The translations under genes and the position numbers were made by a program. 37,502 nucleotides of DNA from Methyloceanibacter sp. (lineage in GTDB: Bacteria; Pseudomonadota; Alphaproteobacteria; Rhizobiales; Methyloligellaceae). The stretch lies in the NCBI GenBank assembly GCA_018067145.1, contig JAGPVD010000127.1, positions 1 through 37,502 on the forward strand, written 5' to 3'. Below, one piece after another: positions 16,088 to 23,855 of this stretch (its first letter is position 1; every line of letters starts with the position of its first letter). A model generated the notes under the pieces. That model had not been told where the DNA came from. It made no database searches and saw nothing but the letters and a program-made list of their open reading frames with translations.

Positions 16088-16327
16088 ATGGCAAGGTTGC
16101 CGAAATATTCCCTCACGCACAACAACAAGACCAAGAAATGGGAGTTGAAGCGGGAGGGTTCAGGAGAAGTCATCAAGCGGTTCAAGACCAAGGCTGCTGC
16201 CACCAAGGGCGGCGTTCTTGAGAGGGCCGTCAAGAAACTCGGTTCAGTGCGCATCAGAAAGCGCAACGGACAAATCCAAGAAGAGCGTACATATCCGCGC
16301 AGCGCGGATCCACGCGGCCGCGGCTGA
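16088..16327 (+). CDS. DUF2188-like small protein, 79 residues
   Basis: This short, very basic protein resembles DUF2188, a small beta-rich domain whose function is unknown. The pattern is visible in YSLTHNNKTKKWELKREGSG, EVIKRFKTKAAATKGGVLERA and GSVRIRKRNGQIQEERTYPR, where the last part (a short Lys/Arg-Asn-Gly turn before Gln-x-Glu-Arg-Thr-Tyr-Pro) is diagnostic. The C-terminal residues (RSADPRGRG) are probably flexible. ATG 16088 has GGGAGAG about 10 bases upstream. It converges on tag, with only three bases between the two stop codons. There is no signal peptide; a nucleic-acid or stress role has been suggested for relatives, but I cannot support either here. Confidence 0.82.
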   Translation: MARLPKYSLTHNNKTKKWELKREGSGEVIKRFKTKAAATKGGVLERAVKKLGSVRIRKRNGQIQEERTYPRSADPRGRG

Positions 16328-16330
16328 CGT

Positions 16331-16921
16331 TTAGGATCGGCTGAGGTCAGCGCAAGCTGCGTGACGGGGGCAGTTCGTCAGGTGATCGTTGACCATGCCA
16401 GTCGCCTGCATAAAGGCGTAGACGATCGTCGGCCCGCAAAACTTGAAGCCACGCGATTTAAGTTTCTTGGAGATGGCGCGCGAGAGCGCCGTCTCCGTTG
16501 GCACTTGCGCCATGGCGTTGTAGCGGTTGACGATCGGTTGGCCGTCTACAAAATCCCACAAAAACTTCGAGAAGCCGTCGCCTGTCTCCATGATGTCGAG
16601 CCATGCGTGCGCTGATGAGATCGCGCCGTCGATCTTCATGCGGTTGCGAACGATGCCGGCGTCTTGCATCAGCGCGGCAACTTTTTTCGGTTGGTAGCGC
16701 GCGATTTTCTTCGGCGCGAAATCGTCAAAGGCCCGGCGAAAATTCTTCCGCTTCCGCAGGATGGTGATCCAGGAGAGCCCGGCCTGGAAGCCATCCAGCA
16801 CAAGCTTTTCGTAGAGCGCCCGGTCGTCATACTCGGGCACGCCCCATTCCTCATCGTGATAGGCCACATAGAACGGATCGCGACCGGGCCACGGGCAGCT
16901 CTTGGGGTCGGCCTTGCTCAT
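16331..16921 (-). CDS. tag: DNA-3-methyladenine glycosylase I
   Basis: This base-excision repair enzyme removes 3-methyladenine from alkylated DNA. The 196-residue protein shows the family start CPWPGRDPFYVAYHDEEWGVP, here split as CPWPG and YHDEEWG, with Glu/Trp residues of the base pocket. FQAGLSWITILRKRKNF forms the helix-hairpin-helix region, and KFCGPTIVYAFMQATGMVND is the conserved C-terminal part. The structural zinc ligands are all present: the early Cys, His of YHDEEW, and the HLTNC His and Cys near the C-terminus. It follows the ygfZ-like gene, not shown to be functionally linked, whose stop... overlaps its ATG by four bases with the ygfZ-like gene downstream. Confidence 0.96.
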   Translation of the reverse strand: MSKADPKSCPWPGRDPFYVAYHDEEWGVPEYDDRALYEKLVLDGFQAGLSWITILRKRKNFRRAFDDFAPKKIARYQPKKVAALMQDAGIVRNRMKIDGAISSAHAWLDIMETGDGFSKFLWDFVDGQPIVNRYNAMAQVPTETALSRAISKKLKSRGFKFCGPTIVYAFMQATGMVNDHLTNCPRHAACADLSRS

Positions 16922-17787
16922 GGGGAGACCTCTACGGGAATTTCGAACTGCGCGAAGTCCGGGCGCCGTACCGTGATCTTAATGTCGCCGGCCATCAGTG
17001 GCGCGTCGCGGCTAAGGGCCTCCTCGACACGATCGAGCCGAAGCAGCGCCAAGCCAAAACTGCCGTCTACCGAGCCGATAGGGCCGATGGGCAAGCCACC
17101 GCCCTCGACGCTTATCCCGGTCTGTAAGGGCCCATCGCCCTCTATCGGAACCACGCGCTTCCGAGCCGTGCCTCTGTGCTGCATACGCGACACTACCTCC
17201 TGGCCGACAAAGCAGCCTTTCGTGAAGTCGACACCATTCAGTTGATCAAACAGACCGTCATGGGGAAAGGCTTCGCCGAAGCTATAGTCGCGGCCGCCTT
17301 CCGGAACGCCGAGTTTGATGCGCAGAGCGTGATAGTCCGCTTCCGTGGCTTTCGCACAGCCGAGGCCGGTAACGGGCTCATTCGCGGGCAACAGGGCACG
17401 GACGCCAAGCTCTGGCAGGCGCGGATCGGCATAGGCAATGGCGCCCGTCGGCAGGGTCGGTTCGCTGCCCCACGCCGCTGCCACGTGCAAGGAAGGCTCC
17501 TCTGTTATCTCGACCTCGGCGCGCAGACGATAAATGCCGAGCCGCTTTGCCAGCGCGGCAGCTTCTGCCTTGGCGACGTCGATGAGATAGCCGTCACTGT
17601 CCGCCACCACGAAGAAGTCGAAGAGAATTTTCCCTTGTGGGCTCAGCAGCCCAGCATGGATTGCCAAGCCGTCTTGCGCCTTGTCCAGATCGTTGGTGAT
17701 CACCCCTTGCAGGAGTTTGTGCGCGTCGGCGCCCTCCACGCGCAATACGCTGCGGTCTGAAAGCAATGCGGCTCGGCAATGGCCCAT
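16918..17787 (-). CDS. YgfZ/GcvT-like folate-binding protein (Fe-S cluster maintenance)
   Basis: This 289-residue cytoplasmic protein is related to E. coli YgfZ, a tetrahydrofolate-dependent factor that supports some iron-sulfur enzymes. Diagnostic is DFTKGCFVGQEVVSRMQHRG, shown here as KGCFVGQE, whose Cys is essential in YgfZ. GVITNDLDKAQDG and SPQGKILFDFFVV near the N-terminus are also typical of the family. ATG 17787 (AGAAGGG upstream) is the correct start. The same frame runs on to 18645, but that stretch is antisense to the dihydroorotase gene. The gene lies upstream of tag on the minus strand; its TGA overlaps the tag ATG (ATGA), so these two are transcribed together. It is divergent from the dihydroorotase gene by 76 bases. 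Confidence 0.92.
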   Translation of the reverse strand: MGHCRAALLSDRSVLRVEGADAHKLLQGVITNDLDKAQDGLAIHAGLLSPQGKILFDFFVVADSDGYLIDVAKAEAAALAKRLGIYRLRAEVEITEEPSLHVAAAWGSEPTLPTGAIAYADPRLPELGVRALLPANEPVTGLGCAKATEADYHALRIKLGVPEGGRDYSFGEAFPHDGLFDQLNGVDFTKGCFVGQEVVSRMQHRGTARKRVVPIEGDGPLQTGISVEGGGLPIGPIGSVDGSFGLALLRLDRVEEALSRDAPLMAGDIKITVRRPDFAQFEIPVEVSP

Positions 17788-17863
17788 GGGTTGCCCTTCT
17801 GCTACCAAGGCGGACGAATCTAGGAGCGTGGGCTGAAGCCCGCAAGGGAGCAGAGCCGCAACC

Positions 17864-19198
17864 ATGGCCGATAGTTTCGATATAGTCTTCAAAGGCGCAA
17901 CCCTGGTCAACCACACCGGGGAGGGCGAGGCCGATCTTGGCATCAGGGGCGGCCGCATCACGGCGATTGGCGATATCAGCGAGGGACTCGCCGACGAGAC
18001 TATCGACGCAACCGGCCTGCATATTCTGCCTGGCGTCATCGATACCCAGGTCCATTTCCGCGAGCCGGGCATGGAGCACAAAGAGGATTTAGAGACAGGC
18101 AGCCGCGCGGCAGTGCTCGGCGGGGTTACGGCGGTGTTCGAGATGCCGAACACCAAGCCGCCCACCACCAGCCGTGAGGCGCTTGCCAGCAAGGTTGCCG
18201 CCGCTACGGGGCGCATGCATTGCGACTTCGCCTTTTTCGTTGGCGCCACGCACGACAATGTCGATGAGCTTGACGAGCTAGAGCTGCTGCCCGGCGCTGC
18301 CGGGGTCAAGGTGTTCGCCGGCTCCTCCACGGGCAATCTGTTGGTGGACGACGAGGAGACGCTCGCGCGCGTTCTCGCCAACATCAGGCGTCGGGCCTCC
18401 TTCCACTCAGAGGATGAAGCGCGGCTCAACGACCGCATGTCCTTGCAGCGGGAAGGCGACCCATCGAGCCATACGGAGTGGCGCGATCCGATTGCCGCTC
18501 TGGTCTCGACCGAGCGTCTGCTGCGCCTCGCCACCGAGGCAGGCAAGCGCATCCATATTCTCCACGTCTCGACGGCGGCAGAGATGGGGCTTCTGGCCCT
18601 CCACAAGGACGTGGCCAGTGTCGAGGTTACGCCGCAGCATCTCACCCTTGCTACGCCCGATGCCTATGACCGGCTTGGCACGCGGGCGCAGATGAACCCG
18701 CCGCTGCGCGATCGCGCTCATCAGGAACAGTTATGGTGGGGATTGTCCCAAGGTGTCGTCGACGTGCTGGGCTCCGATCATGCGCCCCATACGTTTGATG
18801 AAAAGAGCGGCAGCTATCCCGCTACGCCGTCCGGCATGCCCGGCGTGCAGACCCTGGTCCCGGTCATGCTCGATCACGTCAATGCCGGGCGCCTGAGCCT
18901 TGCCCGGTTTGTCGATCTGACCAGCGCGGGGCCGCAGCGCCTGTTCGGCATCGCTGGCAAAGGCCGCATTGCCGTCGGCTATGACGCGGACCTGACCATT
19001 GTCGATCTCAAGGCCGAGCGTGTCGTCGAAGATGCGTGGCTCGGCAGCAAATGCGGTTGGTCACCTTTCACCGGGCAGACATTCAAAGGTTGGCCGGTCG
19101 GCACGGTGGTGCGCGGGCGACTCGCGATGTGGGACGGCGAGCTCGGCACGGCGGACGGCGCGCCGGTTCGCTTCGGTGAGGCGCTTCCGAAAGCCTGA
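17864..19198 (+). CDS. pyrC: Dihydroorotase
   Basis: Dihydroorotase closes carbamoyl-aspartate to dihydroorotate in pyrimidine synthesis. The 444-residue protein is a full amidohydrolase: beta-sandwich ends around a metal barrel. Visible parts are the Arg-containing VHFREPG, VFEMPNTKPPT (substrate Asn), GVKVFAGSSTGNL (candidate carbamylated Lys), the His segments RASFHSEDEA and HILHVSTA, and GSDHAPHTFDEK with the catalytic Asp. In the HxH metal motif the first His is Gln62 (codon CAG at 18047-18049), giving QVH instead of HVH. I recall this in the long alphaproteobacterial subfamily, but could not check it. ATG 17864 has AAGGGAG upstream. A related cyclic amidohydrolase (hydantoinase or allantoinase) is less likely. 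The symbol reflects family, not proven activity. Confidence 0.88.
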   Translation: MADSFDIVFKGATLVNHTGEGEADLGIRGGRITAIGDISEGLADETIDATGLHILPGVIDTQVHFREPGMEHKEDLETGSRAAVLGGVTAVFEMPNTKPPTTSREALASKVAAATGRMHCDFAFFVGATHDNVDELDELELLPGAAGVKVFAGSSTGNLLVDDEETLARVLANIRRRASFHSEDEARLNDRMSLQREGDPSSHTEWRDPIAALVSTERLLRLATEAGKRIHILHVSTAAEMGLLALHKDVASVEVTPQHLTLATPDAYDRLGTRAQMNPPLRDRAHQEQLWWGLSQGVVDVLGSDHAPHTFDEKSGSYPATPSGMPGVQTLVPVMLDHVNAGRLSLARFVDLTSAGPQRLFGIAGKGRIAVGYDADLTIVDLKAERVVEDAWLGSKCGWSPFTGQTFKGWPVGTVVRGRLAMWDGELGTADGAPVRFGEALPKA

Positions 19199-19231
19199 TC
19201 CAGAGAGTCCAGAGGGCTTTCCGGACCGCAC

Positions 19232-19789
19232 CTATTTGATGAAATAGTGCCAGACGCCGCGCGGAGAGATGCCGAGCCGGTAATAGTTGTAATTGCCGCT
19301 TTTCTTGATGGACGCCGCGATCTTTGGCGGCACGGTCCGATAGAATTCCACCTCTTGCGCCGGCGTGAGTTTATTGATGTCGACCTCGGCAAAATAGGGC
19401 CAGACATACGCCTCGTCGTAACCCTTCCCGGAGCGCACAAATCCAGAAGAGAGCGTGTTCAATATGGCGGCCAGCACCTCCCGGCCGGTGCCGTCGGCGG
19501 ACTGCTTTTTCCAATAGGCAATCGGGTCGTCGACATGGGTCGCCGCGACCATGGGTTTCAGCTCGTTTGATTCGAGCACTGGCCGCATCGCGTCGATATC
19601 GCCGGCCTCTGCGGTGACGATGATCTCCCTCAGCATCTGCTGAACTGGCTCCGGCAGCGCGGAGAGGTCGTAAAGCACCTTGGGCGCCGGGGTTGCCTCC
19701 TTCTCGCGGTCCTTGGCGTGGACAAGGGCGGTACCGCCCGTTACCAATGCCAATAGGGCAATCATGATCACGTTTTTTTGGGGATTCAT
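19232..19789 (-). CDS. Exported protein of unknown function, 185 residues
   Basis: I do not recognise a named family, although the overall look is of a conserved Rhizobiales exported protein. Residues 1-25 form a signal peptide (MNPQKNVIMIALLALVTGG..., ending VHA), so the product is periplasmic or secreted. The mature part starts with a charged stretch and continues with helical segments (EPVQQMLREIIVTAEAGDID), then DPIAYWKKQSADGTG and YVWPYFAEVDINKLTPAQE, and ends with many aromatics (NYNYYRLGISPRGVWHYF). ATG 19789 has GGAG six bases upstream. It faces the dihydroorotase gene tail to tail and is divergent from the LysE gene. Confidence 0.75.
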   Translation of the reverse strand: MNPQKNVIMIALLALVTGGTALVHAKDREKEATPAPKVLYDLSALPEPVQQMLREIIVTAEAGDIDAMRPVLESNELKPMVAATHVDDPIAYWKKQSADGTGREVLAAILNTLSSGFVRSGKGYDEAYVWPYFAEVDINKLTPAQEVEFYRTVPPKIAASIKKSGNYNYYRLGISPRGVWHYFIK

Positions 19790-19911
19790 AAATCACTCCA
19801 TGAATGCTCAACCAATCTCGCAGAATGGCCCGCAAGTCCAGGTCTCGTCTGGGCGAAGTCGTGACGCTGGCGTTCCCTCCCACTGCGTGACCGGCGAATA
19901 GGCCCGAGGCA

Positions 19912-20580
19912 TTGCAAGTAGGCGCGCAATTTGTGCTGTCAACCATCCAGCTCGTGTTTGCTGGACTCGGCATCGGGCTGCTGATGGCGGTGCCTGTCGG
20001 CCCGGTCAACGTCCTCGTTATTCAGCGGGCGGTCTCTCGCGGGTTCTGGGGCGGTCTTGCCGCCGGTATGGGCGCGGTGCTCGGTGACGGTGTTCTCGCG
20101 GCCATTGCTGCCTTCAGCATCGCGGCCGTCTCCGACGTGATGAGCTCTTACGGCGATGCGATCCAATTCGTCGGGGGCCTACTGCTGATCGGCTTCGGGC
20201 TGGCACTGTTGCTATCCCGGCCCGTATTGGCGACGCCCGTTGGTGAGCGGTCTCACCTGTTCGAGCATGCCGGCATCATCCCGCAGACCTTCATCATGAC
20301 GGTAACCAATCCGGGCGCCATTCTCGGCATGGCGGCAATCATCGGCGGTCTCGGGTCGCTCATCGGCGGCTTTAACACAAATTTCGAAGCCCTCATTCTC
20401 GTTGCCGCCATCATGGGTGGCAGCCTTTTGTGGTGGCTCGCCCTTTCGGAGTTGATCTCCGCGTTCAGGCATAAGATCACCGAGAGCCGCTTGAACATCA
20501 TCAACCGGATCGCCGGGTTCGTGTTGTTTGCCTTCGGCGCGGGTCTGCTTGTCGAGGGGCTGTGGCGGTATTTCCACTAG
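19912..20580 (+). CDS. LysE-family amino acid exporter (RhtB/LysE type)
   Basis: This inner-membrane protein of about 222 residues has six hydrophobic segments. The hallmark GIGLLMAVPVGPVNVLVIQR, shortened here to VGPVNVLVIQRAV, is the conserved N-terminal motif of LysE translocators, which export amino acids. Other fits are GMGAVLGDGVLAAIAAF and FIMTVTNPGAILGMAAIIGG. The substrate is not deducible. The listed start is TTG 19912; a GTG at 19933 is equally possible and would still leave the first helix intact, and neither ribosome site is strong. It is divergent from the exported unknown gene. The next gene, on the opposite strand, ends 17 bases after its stop. Confidence 0.88.
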   Translation: MQVGAQFVLSTIQLVFAGLGIGLLMAVPVGPVNVLVIQRAVSRGFWGGLAAGMGAVLGDGVLAAIAAFSIAAVSDVMSSYGDAIQFVGGLLLIGFGLALLLSRPVLATPVGERSHLFEHAGIIPQTFIMTVTNPGAILGMAAIIGGLGSLIGGFNTNFEALILVAAIMGGSLLWWLALSELISAFRHKITESRLNIINRIAGFVLFAFGAGLLVEGLWRYFH

Positions 20581-20597
20581 CTGCTTGCGGCGTGACG

Positions 20598-20855
20598 CTA
20601 CTGCGCGGTGCGCCTCAACGTGAACTCACCCTGATTTATCCGTCGGCTTAGGCCGGTCGTCATCTTGGCGACGGCGTCCTCGCCATAGACATCGATGAGA
20701 TCGGCAAGTGCGGCGAACAGGGCGGCGTTGGCGAGCATCTTCGGCTCGATGCCGTCGTCCAGCGCCTCTTCCCAGGCCTCAAGGATGTAGCGCAGCGCCG
20801 CAAATTTCTGGGCCTCGCCACCCAGCGATTGCAATGGTGGTTTCGTCGTGCCCAC
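20598..20855 (-). CDS. Conserved protein of unknown function, 85 residues
   Basis: I do not recognise a characterised family. The short protein is mostly helical (AQKFAALRYILEAWEEALDDGI, split as AALRYILEAWEEA and DDGIEP; MLANAALFAALADLIDVYGE) and ends with a basic segment (TGLSRRINQGEFTLRR). It has no signal peptide or membrane span, and resembles small uncharacterised alphaproteobacterial proteins. Start GTG 20855 is chosen because GAGGG lies eight bases upstream. It converges on the LysE gene and lies downstream of the TIGR02301-like gene on the same strand, about 100 bases away, so co-transcription is possible but unproven. Confidence 0.7.
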   Translation of the reverse strand: MGTTKPPLQSLGGEAQKFAALRYILEAWEEALDDGIEPKMLANAALFAALADLIDVYGEDAVAKMTTGLSRRINQGEFTLRRTAQ

Positions 20856-20954
20856 GTCAAAGACCCTCAGTCAACAGAACATTAGGAGGTGTCAGACCTA
20901 CACCCCTGTTCCGCCGTCCGTAGGACAGAGTGAACTAACGGTTAATTGCCACGC

Positions 20955-21536
20955 CTAGTTTGCGCTGCTGGACTCTGCGTCTGGTAGGGAATTGGCCCGG
21001 GATTTGGGAGGCCCGCTCGCGAACACGGAAGTCTGCGCCAGTGAGGCAGCAATGGTGGCGCCCTCTTTGGAGAACCGCCGCGTGGCAAGCGTGGCCGATT
21101 GGGTGCAGGTGCGATAGGTGCGGCGATAGCCCCGGTAGCCGTCATTGAAGCTGTTGACGAGCTTGGCGCGACGCACGGCGGTGGTGCCCTCGTTCCTAAT
21201 AATCTCCGTCATCTGCTTGCGCCAAATCTGACCTTCGTCAGCGCCACAGAGTTCGCGCAAATAATGGACGGCGCCTAGGATCTCGGCGAGCCGCATCAGC
21301 TTGTTGTCATAAGGTCGGTCGTCCGGCGGCGGTGGACCGCTGCTCTCCCGCGGCACAATGCGGGGCAGATCGTCGCTCCGTGGCTTGGGTCTGACCGCAC
21401 GCTTTTTCGGCTTTTTCGGTTGATCGAACCACTGAAAGAACTGCGCTTCGGCCTCGGGCGCGAACGCCATGGTCGTCACGGCGAAGAAAAGCACCGCGAC
21501 GCCGAGCCAGAATGGCCTTTTTGCGCGCTGTATCAT
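20955..21536 (-). CDS. TIGR02301-like exported protein
   Basis: This 193-residue protein has a signal peptide (residues 1-32, ending PEAEA), then a basic proline-rich stretch (PKKPKKRAVRPKPRSDD), then the recognisable domain: PYDNKLMRLAEILGAVHYLR, LCGADEGQIWRKQM, AKLVNSFNDGYRGYRRTYRT and CTQSATLATRRFSKEG. This pattern matches TIGR02301, a conserved Rhizobiales exported family whose function is unknown. Cys residues flank the domain and could form a disulfide in the periplasm. ATG 21536 follows TGAGACCCC; the ribosome site is weak (GAGA). It is on the same strand as the unknown gene that follows and is preceded on the minus strand by a hairpin terminator at 21571-21598, so it probably has its own promoter. 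Confidence 0.85.
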   Translation of the reverse strand: MIQRAKRPFWLGVAVLFFAVTTMAFAPEAEAQFFQWFDQPKKPKKRAVRPKPRSDDLPRIVPRESSGPPPPDDRPYDNKLMRLAEILGAVHYLRELCGADEGQIWRKQMTEIIRNEGTTAVRRAKLVNSFNDGYRGYRRTYRTCTQSATLATRRFSKEGATIAASLAQTSVFASGPPKSRANSLPDAESSSAN

Positions 21537-21570
21537 GGGGTCTCACTAACCCCAATTCATGGTGAAATCT

Positions 21571-21598
21571 AGCCGACGGGGGATTCCCGCCGCCGGCT
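21571..21598 (-). terminator. Strong hairpin, probable terminator of the 188-residue unknown gene
   Basis: On the minus strand AGCCGGCGGCGG pairs with the mirrored arm over 12 positions, with one C-C mismatch and one G-T pair, around a four-base loop. It begins eight bases beyond the stop codon of the gene at 21606-22172. The tail (AGATTTCACC) has only a short T-run, so efficiency is uncertain. It separates that gene from the TIGR02301-like gene. Confidence 0.5.
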
Positions 21599-21605
21599 CA
21601 GAAGG

Positions 21606-22172
21606 TCAGCCTTTGCCGAACAGCCCGGCGAAAGCGCCCCGGCTGCCGCTCTTGTCCTTCGGCCTGCCGTTGGCGATGGTGGTTGCCTCCTCGATAAGAC
21701 CGCGCATCCGCGTGGCGGCCTCTATGCAGGACGTGTCCAGGCCGGCGCCGCTATTGAGCTTGGCACCCACATTAGCAACCAGGGTCAGGGCCTCGCTCTG
21801 CAGCCTTGCAATCGCGTCGTCGAAGCAACCCTTAATTTCGGCCGGCGCACGACGGTAAGCGGCGATCGCGAATTCCTTATCCTGGGAGCTCGACTTCGAG
21901 AAATGCTCCTCATAGGTCATCGGGCGCCAGGATAGAATTTCCTCGGTGTTTCCTTGCGGCTTGGTGTCCAGCGCCTCAAACAGTCTCACGAGCTCTTGGA
22001 AGTGATTGAGATAGTCACTGGCAAGCAGCGTCGACTCATTGATGATGGTGCCCGGAACGTGTGACCGGAAATGGCCGACCATGGCCGTCCGAAAAGCGGA
22101 GACGATAGCCTCGCGGGTCACATCTTCCTGGGTTTCGGTATGGTAGGCATCAATTTTCTGGGTAGCTAGCAT
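21606..22172 (-). CDS. Protein of unknown function, 188 residues
   Basis: I do not recognise any family. The protein is hydrophilic and predominantly helical, with no signal peptide or membrane segment. It begins MLATQKIDAYHTETQEDVTR, and contains HVPGTIINESTLLASDYLNH, MTYEEHFSKSSSQDKEFAI and a helical pair at about 105-165 (EIKGCFDDAIARLQSEALTL; IEAATRMRGLIEEA). The C-terminus, rich in Gly, Lys and Phe (GSRGAFAGLFGKG), is probably flexible. ATG 22172 has GAGGTGA about nine bases upstream, a convincing ribosome site. Codon use is GC-rich like its neighbours. It is divergent from the SRAP gene by 74 bases and followed by a hairpin at 21571-21598. It could be cytoplasmic or peripheral to the membrane. 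Confidence 0.7.
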   Translation of the reverse strand: MLATQKIDAYHTETQEDVTREAIVSAFRTAMVGHFRSHVPGTIINESTLLASDYLNHFQELVRLFEALDTKPQGNTEEILSWRPMTYEEHFSKSSSQDKEFAIAAYRRAPAEIKGCFDDAIARLQSEALTLVANVGAKLNSGAGLDTSCIEAATRMRGLIEEATTIANGRPKDKSGSRGAFAGLFGKG

Positions 22173-22246
22173 CGGAATATCACCTCGGTTGTTCCGACAG
22201 AAAGGTGCCCTAACATGTTTGCCAAAGGGTTACCGAAGGCTCTGCT

Positions 22247-22927
22247 ATGTGCTCTCGATACGATCTGCTTTCGCCACCAGAGGCCGTGCGTGCCTATTTT
22301 GGCTATAGCGATACGCCAAACTTCCCGGCGCGCTACAATATTGCGCCAACGCAGGCCATTCCCGTGGTGTGTCTTGATCCTGAAGGAATCCGGCGTTTCC
22401 GGTTGATGCGCTGGGGGCTTTTGCCGCCCTTCGTCAAGGACCTGAAGCGTTTCCCGACCCTCATCAATGCCCGCTCTGAGGGTGTGCTGGCCAAGCCCTC
22501 ATTCCGCAACGCGGTCCGCCGGCGGCGTTGCGTGATTCCGGCGGACGGGTTTTATGAATGGACCGGACCGAAGGGAAAGCGGCGCCCGTTCCACATATCA
22601 CCGCGCCAGCCCCGGCTGATTGCCTTTGCCGGGCTCTACGAGCGCTGGCAGGATCCGCAAGGCGGCGAGATCGACACTGTCACGATCCTGACCTGTCAGG
22701 CGAATAACACCGTGGCCGAACTCCACGACCGCATGCCGGTGGTGCTTGAGCCGGAACATTTCGACGCCTGGCTCGACGTTGAGGCCGTGACGGCGGAAGA
22801 AGCGCTTGCCATCTTGGGGCCCGCCGCCGACGATCTGCTCGAAGCCGTCGAGATGAACCCGAAGATCAACGATTCCAAAAAAGACGAACCCGGCATCCAG
22901 GAGCCGCTTCAGCTTTCCCTGCTCTAG
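22247..22927 (+). CDS. SOS response-associated peptidase (SRAP/HMCES/YedK family)
   Basis: Proteins of this family protect abasic sites in single-stranded DNA by forming a thiazolidine crosslink through Cys2. The 226-residue protein begins MCSRYDLLSPPEAV, so Cys2 is present once Met is removed. Other active-site residues are in place: Asn in TLINARSEGV, Glu in DGFYEWTGPKG and His in LHDRMPVVLEP. RYNIAPTQAIPVV and RCVIPADGFYEW are diagnostic. The start at 22247 is fixed by Cys2 and by GAAGG seven bases upstream. It is divergent from the unknown gene at 21606-22172, and 32 bases before the PPK2 gene on the same strand. Cytoplasmic. Confidence 0.95.
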   Translation: MCSRYDLLSPPEAVRAYFGYSDTPNFPARYNIAPTQAIPVVCLDPEGIRRFRLMRWGLLPPFVKDLKRFPTLINARSEGVLAKPSFRNAVRRRRCVIPADGFYEWTGPKGKRRPFHISPRQPRLIAFAGLYERWQDPQGGEIDTVTILTCQANNTVAELHDRMPVVLEPEHFDAWLDVEAVTAEEALAILGPAADDLLEAVEMNPKINDSKKDEPGIQEPLQLSLL

Positions 22928-22959
22928 GGGGCGCGCGAATACAAAAATGGGGGACGACT

Positions 22960-23844
22960 ATGCTGCCAGCCAAGATCGTCGAGCGTTACCGCGTCACCGA
23001 CGGCCACAAGTTCAAGCTCAAGGACTTCGATCCCAGTGATGACGGCAATGTCGACTTCGACAAGAAGGACGGCAAGGATATCCTGGAGGTTGGCGTTAAG
23101 AAACTCGCCAAACTCCAGGAGCGGCTCTACGCGGAGGGTAGCTGGGCCATTCTCATGGTCTTGCAAGGCATCGACACCGCCGGCAAGGACGGCGTCATCA
23201 AGCACGTCCTGTCGGGCGTCAATCCGCAAGGCTGCTCGGTGTATTCCTTCAAACAGCCGAGCCATCTGGAGCTGGCACATGATTTCCTCTGGCGCTGCAA
23301 CAAAGCGCTGCCCATGCGCGGCCATATCGGCATTTTCAACCGCTCCTATTACGAAGAGACCATCGTGGTGCGCGTGCACCCGGACCTACTGGCGAAGCAG
23401 AACATTCCACCGAAGCTCGTTACCAAGGACATCTGGAAAGAGCGCTACCAGGACATCAACAGCTTCGAGCGGCGTCTCGCGCGAAGCGGAACCGTGCCGC
23501 TCAAGTTTTTCCTCAACATCTCCAAAGAGGAACAGTTGAATCGGCTGCTAGCCCGCGTCGACGATCCCGACAAGAACTGGAAGTTCTCGCCCTATGATGT
23601 GGCTGAACGCAAACTGTGGGATCAGTATCAGGTTGTTTACGAGGACACGATCCGCAACACCGCGACCAAAGAGGCGCCTTGGTATGTGGTTCCGTGCGAC
23701 AAGAAGTGGTTCGCGCGCCTCGTGGTCGCCGCTGTGCTCATTGATCATATGGAAGCGCTTGGCCTCCATTTCCCCAAGCTCGACGCGGATGAAATGAAGG
23801 CCATCGAGAAGGCCCACGCCGAACTCCTCACCGAGAAGAAGTAA
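22960..23844 (+). CDS. Polyphosphate kinase 2, class III-like
   Basis: This family uses polyphosphate to phosphorylate nucleotides; class III members can convert AMP and ADP up to ATP. The 294-residue protein has Walker A in LQGIDTAGKDGVIKHVLSG, the class-typical NPQGCSVYSFKQPS and HDFLWR, Walker B in IGIFNRSYYEE, and a lid segment RRLARSGTVPLKFFLNIS. The C-terminal WYVVPCDKKWFARL also fits. Length and sequence resemble the Meiothermus/Deinococcus class III enzymes. Class assignment is by eye; class I or II remains possible. ATG 22960 follows GGGGGA. It runs in the same direction as the SRAP gene 32 bases upstream and converges on the methyltransferase gene. Confidence 0.92.
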   Translation: MLPAKIVERYRVTDGHKFKLKDFDPSDDGNVDFDKKDGKDILEVGVKKLAKLQERLYAEGSWAILMVLQGIDTAGKDGVIKHVLSGVNPQGCSVYSFKQPSHLELAHDFLWRCNKALPMRGHIGIFNRSYYEETIVVRVHPDLLAKQNIPPKLVTKDIWKERYQDINSFERRLARSGTVPLKFFLNISKEEQLNRLLARVDDPDKNWKFSPYDVAERKLWDQYQVVYEDTIRNTATKEAPWYVVPCDKKWFARLVVAAVLIDHMEALGLHFPKLDADEMKAIEKAHAELLTEKK

Positions 23845-23855
23845 CGCGAAAGCGC

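Noticed and set aside
17788-18645. Long minus-strand extension of the ygfZ-like frame
   Set aside because: It lies antisense to the intact dihydroorotase gene, has a Ser/Arg-rich low-complexity composition, and the ygfZ-like family begins at ATG 17787 with a good ribosome site.
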